Under the pieces are notes generated by a model, which searched no databases, was not told the origin of the DNA, and saw only the letters and a program-made list of their open reading frames with translations. The position numbers were made by a program, and so were the translations under genes. Shown piece after piece: positions 18,886 to 27,073 of a DNA stretch of 64,000 nt. This DNA is from Spirosoma profusum (GTDB lineage Bacteria > Bacteroidota > Bacteroidia > Cytophagales > Spirosomataceae). The stretch lies in assembly GCF_014699005.1 (NCBI RefSeq), contig NZ_JACWZY010000010.1, forward strand, positions 62,001 through 126,000. Reading direction: 5' to 3'. The stretch's first letter is position 1. Each line of letters starts with the position of its first letter.

Positions 18886-20172
18886 TTGAAAATTCGTAAT
18901 TACCGCTGGGTCATCGTTGTACTGCTGTTTCTGGCAACCACCATCAATTACCTTGACCGCCAGATTATTGGCTTATTAAAACCAATTCTGGAAGTCGAAT
19001 TTGGCTGGAGCGAAACCGATTTTGCCCGCATTGTGATGGCGTTTCAGGCGGCCTATGCGGCTGGACTGTTGTTGCTGGGCTGGTTTATCGACAAAGTCGG
19101 CACGAAGGTCGGTTACTCGATTACCATTATTTTCTGGAGCGTGGCCGGTATGCTTCATGCGGTCGCCCGCAGTGCAATTGGTTTTGGGATTGCCCGTGTT
19201 GGTCTGGGATTGGGGGAAGCCGGAAACTACCCAGCGGCCGTAAAAACCGTAGCCGAGTGGTTTCCGAAAAAAGAACGGGCGCTAGCAACGGGCCTTTTCA
19301 ATGCTGGGACTAGTGTCGGTGTGGTAGCGGCTCTGCTGATCGTTCCCTGGATTTTAAGTAATTACGGGTGGCAGGAAGTTTTCTGGATAACAGGCGCGCT
19401 GGGCTTCGTATGGCTGATTTTCTGGATCATTTTTTACGACGTACCAACTCGGCAAAAACGTTTGACGAGCGAAGAATACACGTACATCACTAGTGGTCAG
19501 GAAACCGAGCCCGAAGTCAAAACCAGTGTCAATTGGTTCAAACTATTCACGTTACCGCAAACCTGGGCACTCATCACTGGCAAAGGGCTTATCGACCCGA
19601 TTTACTGGTTTTTTCTGTTCTGGCTCCCTTCCTATTTCTCGTCCATGTTCAAGCTCGATTTAAAAAAACCCAGCGTCGAACTTATGCTGATTTACCTGGC
19701 GACCACCGTCGGCAGCATTGGTGGAGGCTATCTGTCGTCCTTGCTCATCAAACGCGGCTGGCCAACATTGAAAGCCCGCAAAACGGTATTGTTTGCTTTT
19801 GCGGTAATTGAGTTATCGGTCATTCTGATTCAGTTTGTTACGGATGTCTGGGTTGCCGTTGGGCTAATTAGTCTGGCTGTGGCCGTTCACCAGGCCTGGG
19901 CTACTAACGTGTTTACAATGGCTTCCGATTTATTTCCCAAACAGGCCGTTAGTTCGGCTGCGGGTATTGCCGGGATGGCTGGTGCCGTCGGTGGAATCTT
20001 CTTCCCGATGCTGGTGGGTAGCCTACTCGATTCCTACAAAGCCGCCGGGAATCTGGGCGGAGGCTACAACATCCTGTTCACCATCTGCGGATTTACTTAC
20101 CTCACCGCCTGGATAATTATTCATCTATTAACTCGCAAACCCAAACTGGTTGATATCAGCGAGATTACGTAG
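18886..20172 (+). CDS. MFS transporter, hexuronate/galactonate (anion:cation symporter) type
   Basis: A 428-residue inner-membrane carrier with about 12 hydrophobic segments. NYLDRQIIGLLKPILEVEFGW near the N-terminus and the loop GWFIDKVGTKVGYS after TM2 are typical of the ACS subfamily that includes ExuT, GudP and DgoT. These carriers import sugar acids with protons. The first codon appears to be TTG (18886-18888), with no better in-frame ATG nearby. As last gene of the locus it would bring in galactonate, or keto-deoxy-galactonate if the dehydratase works outside the inner membrane. Confidence 0.88.
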   Translation: MKIRNYRWVIVVLLFLATTINYLDRQIIGLLKPILEVEFGWSETDFARIVMAFQAAYAAGLLLLGWFIDKVGTKVGYSITIIFWSVAGMLHAVARSAIGFGIARVGLGLGEAGNYPAAVKTVAEWFPKKERALATGLFNAGTSVGVVAALLIVPWILSNYGWQEVFWITGALGFVWLIFWIIFYDVPTRQKRLTSEEYTYITSGQETEPEVKTSVNWFKLFTLPQTWALITGKGLIDPIYWFFLFWLPSYFSSMFKLDLKKPSVELMLIYLATTVGSIGGGYLSSLLIKRGWPTLKARKTVLFAFAVIELSVILIQFVTDVWVAVGLISLAVAVHQAWATNVFTMASDLFPKQAVSSAAGIAGMAGAVGGIFFPMLVGSLLDSYKAAGNLGGGYNILFTICGFTYLTAWIIIHLLTRKPKLVDISEIT

Positions 20173-20209
20173 GCAAGTATAGAACCTTTAAACTGTTCTG
20201 TATGAGCCA

Positions 20210-20301
20210 TTTTTGTCATGCTGAGGCATGAAGCATCTTAAAGCACCCAAACAAGCGAGTAATGAAACGTTAAGATGCTTCGTGCCTCAGCATGACAAAA
20301 A
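20210..20301. repeat. REP-like inverted repeat, family copy B
   Basis: 31-base arms at 20210-20240 and 20271-20301 (TTTTTGTCATGCTGAGGC and onward, ending GAAGCATCTTA) pair with one mismatch around a 30-base loop. Same family as copies at 16913, 43788 and 46467. It sits between the transporter and the Nif3-like gene. Confidence 0.82.
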
Positions 20302-20381
20302 CACTCGTTATGAGACTATTGCCAAAAGTATAATACTACTTTCAGATAGCTAGTTTAAAATGGTATAAATAGACTCATAGT

Positions 20382-20389
20382 TATATTTG
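20382..20389 (+). promoter_or_regulatory. Bacteroidota-type -7 element upstream of the Nif3-like gene
   Basis: TATATTTG matches TAnnTTTG and ends 33 bases before the ATG. No convincing TTTG-like -33 element is visible at the right distance. Confidence 0.4.
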
Positions 20390-20422
20390 TAGTTCAACCT
20401 GCTATCAGGTCGTTTTCGGATT

Positions 20423-21523
20423 ATGGTTCAAATACGTCATCTCACGGCTTACCTCGAAGCTTTCGCCCCTCTTGCTTATCAGGAATCTTATGACAATGCC
20501 GGACTAATTGTCGGCGATCCGAACGAGGAAATCAAAGGAGTTTTGATTTCACTCGACGCCACTGAAACCGTTATTGATGAGGCTATTGCCAAGGGCTGTA
20601 ACGTAGTGGTGGCTCACCATCCGATTGTATTCAAAGGACTGAAAAAGCTGAACGGCAAAACCTACGTAGAACGTACCGTTATCAAAGCTATCAAAAACAA
20701 CGTAGCGATTTACGCGGCCCACACCAATCTGGACAACGTAGCGGGTGGTGTAAATTTCAAGATTGCCGAGAAATTGAATCTTCAGAACGTACGGGTGCTG
20801 GCACCGAAAACACAGGTGTTAAGCAAACTCGTTACGTTCGTTCCGGTGGCCGATACACAGCGCGTATTGGATGCCCTTTACGCAGCCGGTGCCGGTCAGA
20901 TTGGCGACTATAAAAATTGCAGTTTTCGAGTAAATGGCACTGGTACGTATCAACCCGGCGAAGGAGCCAATCCAGCCATCGGTGAAGTAGGTGAATATCA
21001 CGAAGAGCCTGAAAATCGTATCGAAGTTATTATTCCGACGTATCAGCAAAACAACGTACTGGCCGCTCTCCGGCAGACGCACCCTTATGAAGAAGTAGCG
21101 TACTACCTCACTGCGTTAGACAATCAGAATCAGGAAGTTGGCTCGGGTGCAGTGGGCGAATTGGCAGAACCTCTGGAAAATAGCCAATGGCTTTCCTATC
21201 TGAAAGAAAGCATGCAATTGAACCTGATTCGGTACACCGCCTTACCCGACCGGCCAATTAAACGCGTGGCTGTGTGCGGGGGCGTCGGCAGTTTTTTACT
21301 ACCGGATGCCATGCGCGCTGGAGCCGATGTGTTTGTAACAGCCGACTACAAATACCACGAGTTTTTCGATGCCGACGGACGCATTTGTATCTGCGATATT
21401 GGTCATTATGAGAGCGAAGTCTTTACGAAAGAGCTTTTTCATCAGCATTTGGCAAAAAAATTCACTACTTTTGCGGTAATTTTATCAGTAACGGACACGA
21501 ATCCGGTCCGTTACTTCATATAG
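20423..21523 (+). CDS. Nif3-like dinuclear metal centre protein (GTP cyclohydrolase 1 type 2 family)
   Basis: A 366-residue member of the Nif3/YbgI family, which forms hexameric toroids with a two-metal site; its physiological role is unsettled. VVAHHPIVFKGLKKLNG (about 60-76) and AAHTNLDNVAGGVN (about 98-111) carry the metal-binding His and Asp residues. A middle insert (about 130-240, ending with HPYEEVAYYL) corresponds to the PII-like domain found in longer bacterial members. The C-terminal HYESEVF contributes the last ligands. The gene is followed after 17 bases by the zinc-ribbon coiled-coil gene, a pairing common in Bacteroidota by general knowledge. Confidence 0.92.
   Translation: MVQIRHLTAYLEAFAPLAYQESYDNAGLIVGDPNEEIKGVLISLDATETVIDEAIAKGCNVVVAHHPIVFKGLKKLNGKTYVERTVIKAIKNNVAIYAAHTNLDNVAGGVNFKIAEKLNLQNVRVLAPKTQVLSKLVTFVPVADTQRVLDALYAAGAGQIGDYKNCSFRVNGTGTYQPGEGANPAIGEVGEYHEEPENRIEVIIPTYQQNNVLAALRQTHPYEEVAYYLTALDNQNQEVGSGAVGELAEPLENSQWLSYLKESMQLNLIRYTALPDRPIKRVAVCGGVGSFLLPDAMRAGADVFVTADYKYHEFFDADGRICICDIGHYESEVFTKELFHQHLAKKFTTFAVILSVTDTNPVRYFI
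21466..21473 (+). promoter_or_regulatory. -7 element inside the end of the Nif3-like gene
   Basis: TACTTTTG followed by CGG matches the TAnnTTTG consensus and lies 67 bases before the zinc-ribbon gene, within the upstream coding region. It would give that gene its own promoter. The -33 element is not clear. Confidence 0.45.
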
Positions 21524-21540
21524 CACTAACAATTCTCCGA

Positions 21541-22296
21541 ATGGAACTTACGATTGCGCAAAAATTAGACGCTCTTCTGAAACTGCAATCCATTGATTCT
21601 CAATTAGACGAACTAATAAAAATTCGCGGAGGCCTTCCCGAAGAAGTCCGCGACCTGGAAGACGATATAGCTGGCTTTGAAACACGGATTGGCAAATTTC
21701 AGGGCGAAATCAAGTCTCTGGAAGAAGACATCGAACGCAATCGTGTAGCTAAAAAAGACGCCGAAAAGCTGATTACCAAGTACAAAGATCAGCAGATGAA
21801 CGTGCGGAATAACCGCGAGTTCGACGCGATTTCGAAAGAAATTGAACTGCAATCACTTGAAATCGAACTGGTTGAAAAACGGGCTAACGAAGCTTCGTTC
21901 CGGGTTCGGGGCAAGGAAGATGAAATCAAATCGACGCAGGCAGCACTTAACGAACGGAAAGAAGACCTGAAAGCGAAAAAGCAGGAACTCGATCAGATTA
22001 CGTCGGAAAGTCAGGAAGAAGAGAAAGAGTTTATCAAACAGCGGGAGGAGCAGGCTAATACCATCGAACCCCGTTTGTTGAATTCGTATAACAAAATTCG
22101 CGGTAATGCACTCAACGGTCTGGCCGTTGTAATGGTGAAGCGCGGAGCCTGTGGCGGTTGCTTCAACGTAGTGCCCCCACAGCGTCAGGCTGATATTAAA
22201 GACAAAAAGAAAATCATTGTCTGCGAGCATTGCGGCCGGATTTTCGCCGATGTCGAAGGTGTCCCCGAACCAGCTCCGGTTGGCCGTGGTCGGTAA
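21541..22296 (+). CDS. Coiled-coil protein with C4 zinc ribbon (CT398-like)
   Basis: A 251-residue protein. Residues about 5-175 are a long charged coiled coil (many E/K/Q heptads such as KKDAEKLITKYKDQQMNVRN). The C-terminal part has two CxxC knuckles, CGGC and CEHC, forming a zinc ribbon. Family members (DUF164/CT398) are widespread and have been linked to flagellar or secretion apparatus and nucleic-acid contexts, but no defined role applies here. It ends just before a perfect terminator hairpin that overlaps the next gene. Confidence 0.88.
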   Translation: MELTIAQKLDALLKLQSIDSQLDELIKIRGGLPEEVRDLEDDIAGFETRIGKFQGEIKSLEEDIERNRVAKKDAEKLITKYKDQQMNVRNNREFDAISKEIELQSLEIELVEKRANEASFRVRGKEDEIKSTQAALNERKEDLKAKKQELDQITSESQEEEKEFIKQREEQANTIEPRLLNSYNKIRGNALNGLAVVMVKRGACGGCFNVVPPQRQADIKDKKKIIVCEHCGRIFADVEGVPEPAPVGRGR

Positions 22297-22310
22297 GAAA
22301 CATATTACGT

Positions 22311-23807
22311 ATGAGGTGTATCTTCAAAAAAGCACCGGGCTGCAACCCGGTGCTTTTGTTTATACTATGGCTGGCTCCATTATTGGTTTCCGCGCAGGAT
22401 TTTGCCTGGACACCGGGGTTACTACGTGCTTATACAGGCCTGCAAAAACTGAAAATACAGCCTGCCCAACAAACCTTGTCAGTTGAACCGACGGGCAATG
22501 GCGTTCGTATTTTTCTTGACAATTACGTCGATATGCTCACACTCGTTACGTCCGATGATGACAAGGCGTTTGCCAGCCTGAGCGAACGGGAAGACGAGCG
22601 GCTCGACGCACTCAAAGCACTAGACGATACGTCGCCCTGGAAACGGGTTTTACTAGCCGAAGTCCGACTTCACTGGGCATTTGCCAAACTGAAATTCGGC
22701 AAGGAAATCGGCGCCAGTTGGGACGTTATCCGCGCCTATAAACTCCTGGCTGAGAATCAAAAACGTTTTCCGGATTTTCTACCTACCTACAAATCGCTGG
22801 GTACGCTTCACGTAATGATTGGTTCTGTTCCAGATAATTACACCTGGGTAGCGCGACTGCTTGGGCTACATGGAAGCGTGAGTCAGGGTCAGCAGGAATT
22901 GCTACGTGCACAGAAGGACGCTACGTTCGGACTCGAATCCCGCCTGATTGATTTGATGGTACGTGCCTACGTATTGAATTTTGCCGATGCTGATAGTCAT
23001 TCATTACAAAGGCTTGTGCAAGATCATCCCGACAATCTGCTGCTTCATTTCTTCGGAGCTACCATCGAACAGAAAAACGGACATAGTGAACAGGCTCTCA
23101 GCTACTTAACCAAACGCCCGACTGGTAATACGTATCAATCGTTGCCCATTGTCGATAATATTCTGGGCGATATTTATCTGCAAAAAGGTGAGTACGTAAC
23201 GGCAACGACGCATTTTCAGCATTTTCTGACCAATTATAAAGGCCGAAATTTCCTGAAAGACACGTATTACAAGCTCTTCCTCTGTCAATGGTTAGCCAAT
23301 CAGGCCGATGCGCAGTCCAGGCCTTATCTCCAGAAAGTGCTGAGTTCGGGACGTACTACGGTTGAGTCAGATAAAGCCGCCCAGAAATTTGCCGAAGCTT
23401 ATCTGAAACGAGGGGCTTCTCTAAATCAGAAAGTGCTGATGCGGGCACGACTAGCTTCCGACGGTGGTTTTACTGATAGTGCTCTTACGTACCTGCGTCC
23501 ATACACCGAAGCGAAATTCCCGGAAATCGTTGAAAAAGCAGAATACAATTACCGGATGGGACGTATCTACCAACGTAGAAACGATCCCGATGCCGCCATA
23601 CCATACCTGAATCGTGCCCTCAACTTTAGTGAACCGGGCCAATTGTCTTTTGGTGCTACGTCGGCCTTACAACTGGGCTACATCTACCAGAAAAAGAACG
23701 ACCGAACTCGCGCCCGGTCGTTCTTTCAGAAAGCACTCAGCTTCAAGCACCACGAGTACAAAAACAGCGTAGATAATAAAGCGCGAGCGGGATTGAGCGG
23801 ATTGTAG
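22311..23807 (+). CDS. Secreted TPR-repeat protein of unknown function
   Basis: About 498 residues from the ATG at 22311. An upstream in-frame ATG at 22230 would lie inside the preceding gene, and the 22311 start gives a clean signal peptide, MRCIFKKAPGCNPVLLFILW then LAPLLVSAQ. The body contains helical TPR-like repeats, for example IVDNILGDIYLQKGEYVTATTHFQ and PYLNRALNFSE, and YNYRMGRIYQRRNDPDAAIPYL near the C-terminus. Such proteins usually mediate protein interactions in the periplasm or at the outer membrane. Oddly, the codons for the signal-peptide n-region form the terminator hairpin of the upstream gene. The stop codon lies in a GTAGAGAC repeat end. Confidence 0.82.
   Translation: MRCIFKKAPGCNPVLLFILWLAPLLVSAQDFAWTPGLLRAYTGLQKLKIQPAQQTLSVEPTGNGVRIFLDNYVDMLTLVTSDDDKAFASLSEREDERLDALKALDDTSPWKRVLLAEVRLHWAFAKLKFGKEIGASWDVIRAYKLLAENQKRFPDFLPTYKSLGTLHVMIGSVPDNYTWVARLLGLHGSVSQGQQELLRAQKDATFGLESRLIDLMVRAYVLNFADADSHSLQRLVQDHPDNLLLHFFGATIEQKNGHSEQALSYLTKRPTGNTYQSLPIVDNILGDIYLQKGEYVTATTHFQHFLTNYKGRNFLKDTYYKLFLCQWLANQADAQSRPYLQKVLSSGRTTVESDKAAQKFAEAYLKRGASLNQKVLMRARLASDGGFTDSALTYLRPYTEAKFPEIVEKAEYNYRMGRIYQRRNDPDAAIPYLNRALNFSEPGQLSFGATSALQLGYIYQKKNDRTRARSFFQKALSFKHHEYKNSVDNKARAGLSGL
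22328..22357 (+). terminator. Perfect 12-bp hairpin overlapping a signal-peptide coding region
   Basis: AAAAGCACCGGG (22328-22339), loop CTGCAA, and the exact complement (22346-22357) followed by GTTT. It has the form of an intrinsic terminator for the zinc-ribbon gene, 31 bases past its stop, but lies within codons 6-16 of the next gene. Confidence 0.7.
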
Positions 23808-23915
23808 AGACAGGGCATGCCCTGTCTCATGACCGGAAGGTTCTAGTGGCTGGATGGTTTATTGCTGACGCCTAGGAGACAGGGCATGCCCCCGCAACGG
23901 CGGACCGGTCTCTAC
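23804..23915. repeat. GTAGAGAC-ended palindromic element between convergent genes
   Basis: The element starts GTAGAGAC (23804-23811) and ends GTCTCTAC (23908-23915). Inside, 23807-23828 is a perfect 22-base palindrome (GAGACAGGGCA and its complement), and 16 bases of it recur at 23876-23891. The stop codons of both flanking convergent genes fall inside the terminal repeats. It probably doubles as a bidirectional terminator. Confidence 0.7.
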
Positions 23916-25099
23916 GATAGCGCAGCAACACCCGGCAACGTCTTCCCTTCCATGTATTCAAGCAGGGCACCACCACCGGTTGATACGTAGCTGACACGGT
24001 CGCCGTAGCCAGCCTGGTTAATGGCTGATGCCGAATCGCCACCACCGATGAGCGAGAATGCACCATTTTCTTCGGTGGCTTTCACAACGGCTTCAGCAAT
24101 GGCGTCGGTTCCTTTTGCGAAGTTTTCGAACTCGAACACGCCCATAGGACCATTCCAGAGAATCGTTTTCGATTGCAGTACTACGTCCGTAAACAACTTG
24201 ATGGATTCGGGGCCAATATCAAGCCCTTCCCAGCCGTCAGGAATCTCTCCCGTCTTAACAATCTGCTGGTTAGCGTCGTTCGAGAAACTATCAGCGCAGA
24301 CGTTATCGAGCGGCATGTAAATTTTTACGCCTTTACCTTCTGCTTTTTTCAGCAACTCAAGCGCCAGGTCCTGTTTGTCAGCTTCGAGCAGCGATTTTCC
24401 AATTTGTCCACCCTGTGCTTTCGTAAACGTGTAGGTCATTCCGCCACCGATGATGAGGTTGTCGACCTTGTCGAGCAGTTTTTCGATAATCAGGATTTTG
24501 TCGGAGATTTTAGCGCCACCCATAATGGCGGTAAAAGGACGCTCGGCACTTTCCAGTATCTTTTTGGCATTGTCGAGTTCGGCCTGCATGACGTAACCAG
24601 CTACGCGGTCATCGAAGAATTGACCCATAACCGCTGTGCTGGCGTGAGCGCGGTGAGCGGTTCCGAAAGCGTCATTTACCCAGACATCGCCCAGTTTGGC
24701 CAGTTTTTCGGCAAACGCTACGTCGCCTTTTTCTTCTTCTTTGTAGAAACGTAGATTTTCGAGCAGAAGGATTTCGCCGGGTTGCAGGCTGGAGGCTAAA
24801 TCAGTCGCCGACTGGCCAATGCAGTCGTCTGCAAATTTTATCTCCCGGCCAAACGCTTCGTTGAGCGCAGGCAACAGGTGTTTCAGCGAATATTTTTCTT
24901 CGGGACCACCCTTCGGCCGACCCAGGTGCGACATCAGAATAGCTGACCCGCCATCATTCACGATTTTCATGACGGTTGGGATGGTGGCTTTGATGCGGGT
25001 ATCGTCGGTAATGTTGTATTCTTTATCGAGTGGTACGTTGAAGTCAACCCGAACGAGGGCTTTTTTTTGGGCGAAATTGTAGGAATCTACGGTTTTCAT
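23912..25099 (-). CDS. pgk: Phosphoglycerate kinase
   Basis: A 395-residue glycolytic enzyme transferring phosphate from 1,3-bisphosphoglycerate to [13 protein letters not shown] (about 17-26), the substrate-loop SHLGRPKG (about 58-65), [12 protein letters not shown], the nucleotide-site WNGPMGVFE and the C-terminal [13 protein letters not shown] are all present. Length and motif order match bacterial Pgk. The gene converges on the TPR gene; its TAG stop lies in the terminal GTAGAGAC repeat of the intergenic element. It would act downstream of the glyceraldehyde 3-phosphate made by the aldolase in this window, but it is a general housekeeping gene. Confidence 0.97.
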   Translation of the reverse strand: MKTVDSYNFAQKKALVRVDFNVPLDKEYNITDDTRIKATIPTVMKIVNDGGSAILMSHLGRPKGGPEEKYSLKHLLPALNEAFGREIKFADDCIGQSATDLASSLQPGEILLLENLRFYKEEEKGDVAFAEKLAKLGDVWVNDAFGTAHRAHASTAVMGQFFDDRVAGYVMQAELDNAKKILESAERPFTAIMGGAKISDKILIIEKLLDKVDNLIIGGGMTYTFTKAQGGQIGKSLLEADKQDLALELLKKAEGKGVKIYMPLDNVCADSFSNDANQQIVKTGEIPDGWEGLDIGPESIKLFTDVVLQSKTILWNGPMGVFEFENFAKGTDAIAEAVVKATEENGAFSLIGGGDSASAINQAGYGDRVSYVSTGGGALLEYMEGKTLPGVAALS

Positions 25100-25130
25100 G
25101 CGACTACGTTTGGTCGTTGGTTTGCGGGGC

Positions 25131-25138
25131 CAAACTTA
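25131..25138 (-). promoter_or_regulatory. -7 element upstream of pgk
   Basis: On the minus strand this reads TAAGTTTG, a match to TAnnTTTG, 31 bases before the pgk ATG. No TTTG-like element is seen about 20 bases further upstream. Confidence 0.4.
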
Positions 25139-25204
25139 GCGGTTTTTCATCAGACGGAGGCTGTAAGACGAATCAAAGTTTAGAACATTCCAGCAACGTA
25201 GTGT

Positions 25205-25612
25205 CTATTCTTTTGCGATACGTAAAGCCGAGAATCGGGCAATATGATCGAAATCGGCATCACGATGCAAAATAGGCATGTCATAAAAAATGGCGTAGTG
25301 AGCAATCAGGCAGTCATTAGGCTTTCGGATCGTGACACCTTTTTTACGCAGCACCCGATATAATTCAGCCGCGCCAATAGCGGCTTCCACGAGATCAAGT
25401 TTCAAAAATGCTAAAGACAGCAAGTTTTTCTTTACTTGATTAAATAGTGAATCTTCATGAACACCCTGTAATACCTCTTGTATGATGGTAGACGTCACGT
25501 AAATGTTCAAATCGGAATAATAAAGGTACTTTTTTAGAAGTCGAACCTGAGTAGTGTCCTGTTGTCGAATGTAATCGATCCAAACAGAGGTATCAATAAG
25601 AGTGGGCTCCAT
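25205..25612 (-). CDS. vapC: VapC-type PIN-domain toxin
   Basis: A 135-residue PIN-domain ribonuclease, the toxin half of a type II toxin-antitoxin pair; relatives cut tRNA or rRNA. The acidic residues expected to bind Mg2+ are visible: Asp7 (LIDTSVW), Glu46 (IIQEVLQG), Asp100 (KPNDCLIA) and Asp118/Asp120 (HRDADF). The start ATG follows immediately after the TAA of the antitoxin gene (TAAATG), so the two are coupled. Length is normal and nothing suggests inactivation. Confidence 0.9.
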   Translation of the reverse strand: MEPTLIDTSVWIDYIRQQDTTQVRLLKKYLYYSDLNIYVTSTIIQEVLQGVHEDSLFNQVKKNLLSLAFLKLDLVEAAIGAAELYRVLRKKGVTIRKPNDCLIAHYAIFYDMPILHRDADFDHIARFSALRIAKE

Positions 25613-25807
25613 TTACTTTTGCATTCTCATTTGTTCGAGATCGCCCTCCCAGTGAACCTTACCTGGCCATTCTAAAATCTGTTTACGATTGAGCATTTTA
25701 ATATAATTTTCTAATGCCCGTTCAACAACTTCTTTTTTCGTTTTTGCCTGACTGAGTTCCATTGCTTCCTGAAGTAGCTCGTCATTTATATCAATATTCG
25801 TTCGCAT
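25613..25807 (-). CDS. vapB: VapB-type antitoxin
   Basis: A 64-residue protein beginning MRTNIDINDELLQEAMELS at 25807; a longer frame starting 24 bases upstream is unlikely because the family starts with this sequence. The N-terminal part fits a short DNA-binding strand-helix-helix of the VapB/DUF2191 group (TKKEVVERALENYIKML). The C-terminal tail (WPGKVHWEGDLEQMRMQK) would wrap around and block the VapC active site. VapB-type proteins usually repress their own operon; two direct repeats flank the promoter element upstream. Confidence 0.87.
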   Translation of the reverse strand: MRTNIDINDELLQEAMELSQAKTKKEVVERALENYIKMLNRKQILEWPGKVHWEGDLEQMRMQK

Positions 25808-25820
25808 GGCCGATTCCCAG

Positions 25821-25852
25821 TTTATACACAAAAATAATCAATTTTATACACA
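25821..25852 (-). promoter_or_regulatory. vapBC promoter with two TTTATACACA direct repeats
   Basis: TTTATACACA occurs at 25821-25830 and again at 25843-25852, 22 bases start to start, about two helical turns. Between and overlapping them, 25829-25836 reads TATTTTTG on the minus strand, a Bacteroidota -7 element, 21 bases before vapB. The layout suits an autorepression operator. Confidence 0.5.
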
Positions 25853-27043
25853 TCAGTACTTTCCTTCGCTCCCACCCCCACCGAAATTGCCGCCACCAAA
25901 ACGAAGGTCATTTTTAGGTGATTGTTGAGCAACTCCGGTAGCGTGGACTGCGGCAACGGTCGCTACGTTGGTCAGAAATTCGTTGGGAGAATCTTCGTCA
26001 GGTGCGTCGGTGAAACCGTGTTTTGGTTTCTGCAAATAGCGAATTCCAGCCACGGCAATGCCAATCAGGATTAGTCCACCGATAGTTAATGCTACGTTGA
26101 GTGGCACTAGTGCTACGTATTCATGCAACGTAACGACAGCAGCAATGAGGCCCATCGTTCCCAGAATAATCAGCATCCGGTTCCGCTTCTTCAGACCCTC
26201 CCCGAGATAAATACCCGGAATCAGAAAGGTCAGTATCCAGAACAGACTTGACAGCGAAATTTCGGGCGCTCCCACCAATCCGCTGTTACGTAGTTGTGGT
26301 CCCAAAAGTAAGCCGTTCAGTTCACGTATTACAAAATAATTACTACTTGCCGCCAGCATAATCAAAGCTATCCACTGCGCCAGGTTCAGCGGATCGACGT
26401 AGTACGTCTCTTTCGGATAGCGACGAAAGTACTGTCTGACAGTTAGATACAATCCTCCCGAAACTGCCATCATAATGAACGGCATCGCATCCTTCCCCCA
26501 GTCATATTTCAGCAGACTATCGAACAGAGCGGAATAGAAAACGGCCAATGTAAAGAAGGCAATCAACGTATCGCCATAGTACCAGAGTATAAGCAGCAGC
26601 AGCGGCAACGTAGCAAAACAGTGGGTGGCAACAGACCACTCTTCGGGCAAAAGCTGATTCAGACCGAACGCCAGAAAACCAGCCAACGTAGCGGCAAAGG
26701 CGTTATCGATACCATTTCGGTAAAGCAATCGCCGGTTAATTAGTAATTGGCCGATTATGCCCGTACCAATACCGGCTACAATATTGAAAATGGCGTAGCC
26801 ATATTTACTTTTAATATCGTTCCAGAAAACGCTGGCAGGCAACATGTAACAGGCTAAAATGGCTACGGTCGTGAACAGAAACAGGCCAATTTCAATGAAG
26901 CCGTTTGTCTGTCTAAACTCCACCGGATATTCTTTCTGCACACGAGTCACCTGATCGTCAGATAACAAGCCTTGCCGATGCCATCGCTCGGCCTGCTCGA
27001 CAATTGAGCGATTATAAATCCATTGTTCGTTATAAGCTTTCAT
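25853..27043 (-). CDS. Multi-pass membrane protein with DUF2157-like N-terminus and Gly-rich tail
   Basis: A 396-residue inner-membrane protein. Residues about 10-45 (IVEQAERWHRQGLLSDDQVTRV) form a helical head like that in DUF2157 proteins, followed by about 10 hydrophobic segments. The cytoplasmic or periplasmic end has GGGNFGGGGSEGKY, a glycine-rich tail of the kind seen in some membrane-associated housekeeping proteins. No catalytic motif is visible and no function can be assigned. Its paralogue-like neighbour starts 30 bases upstream in the same direction, so the pair probably works together. Confidence 0.75.
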   Translation of the reverse strand: MKAYNEQWIYNRSIVEQAERWHRQGLLSDDQVTRVQKEYPVEFRQTNGFIEIGLFLFTTVAILACYMLPASVFWNDIKSKYGYAIFNIVAGIGTGIIGQLLINRRLLYRNGIDNAFAATLAGFLAFGLNQLLPEEWSVATHCFATLPLLLLILWYYGDTLIAFFTLAVFYSALFDSLLKYDWGKDAMPFIMMAVSGGLYLTVRQYFRRYPKETYYVDPLNLAQWIALIMLAASSNYFVIRELNGLLLGPQLRNSGLVGAPEISLSSLFWILTFLIPGIYLGEGLKKRNRMLIILGTMGLIAAVVTLHEYVALVPLNVALTIGGLILIGIAVAGIRYLQKPKHGFTDAPDEDSPNEFLTNVATVAAVHATGVAQQSPKNDLRFGGGNFGGGGSEGKY

Positions 27044-27073
27044 GGAAAAGTCAGCGTGTGCTACGTTATCGAA

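Noticed and set aside
22230..22310. Earlier start of the TPR protein
   Set aside because: Those codons lie inside the zinc-ribbon gene and give no signal peptide; ATG 22311 does.
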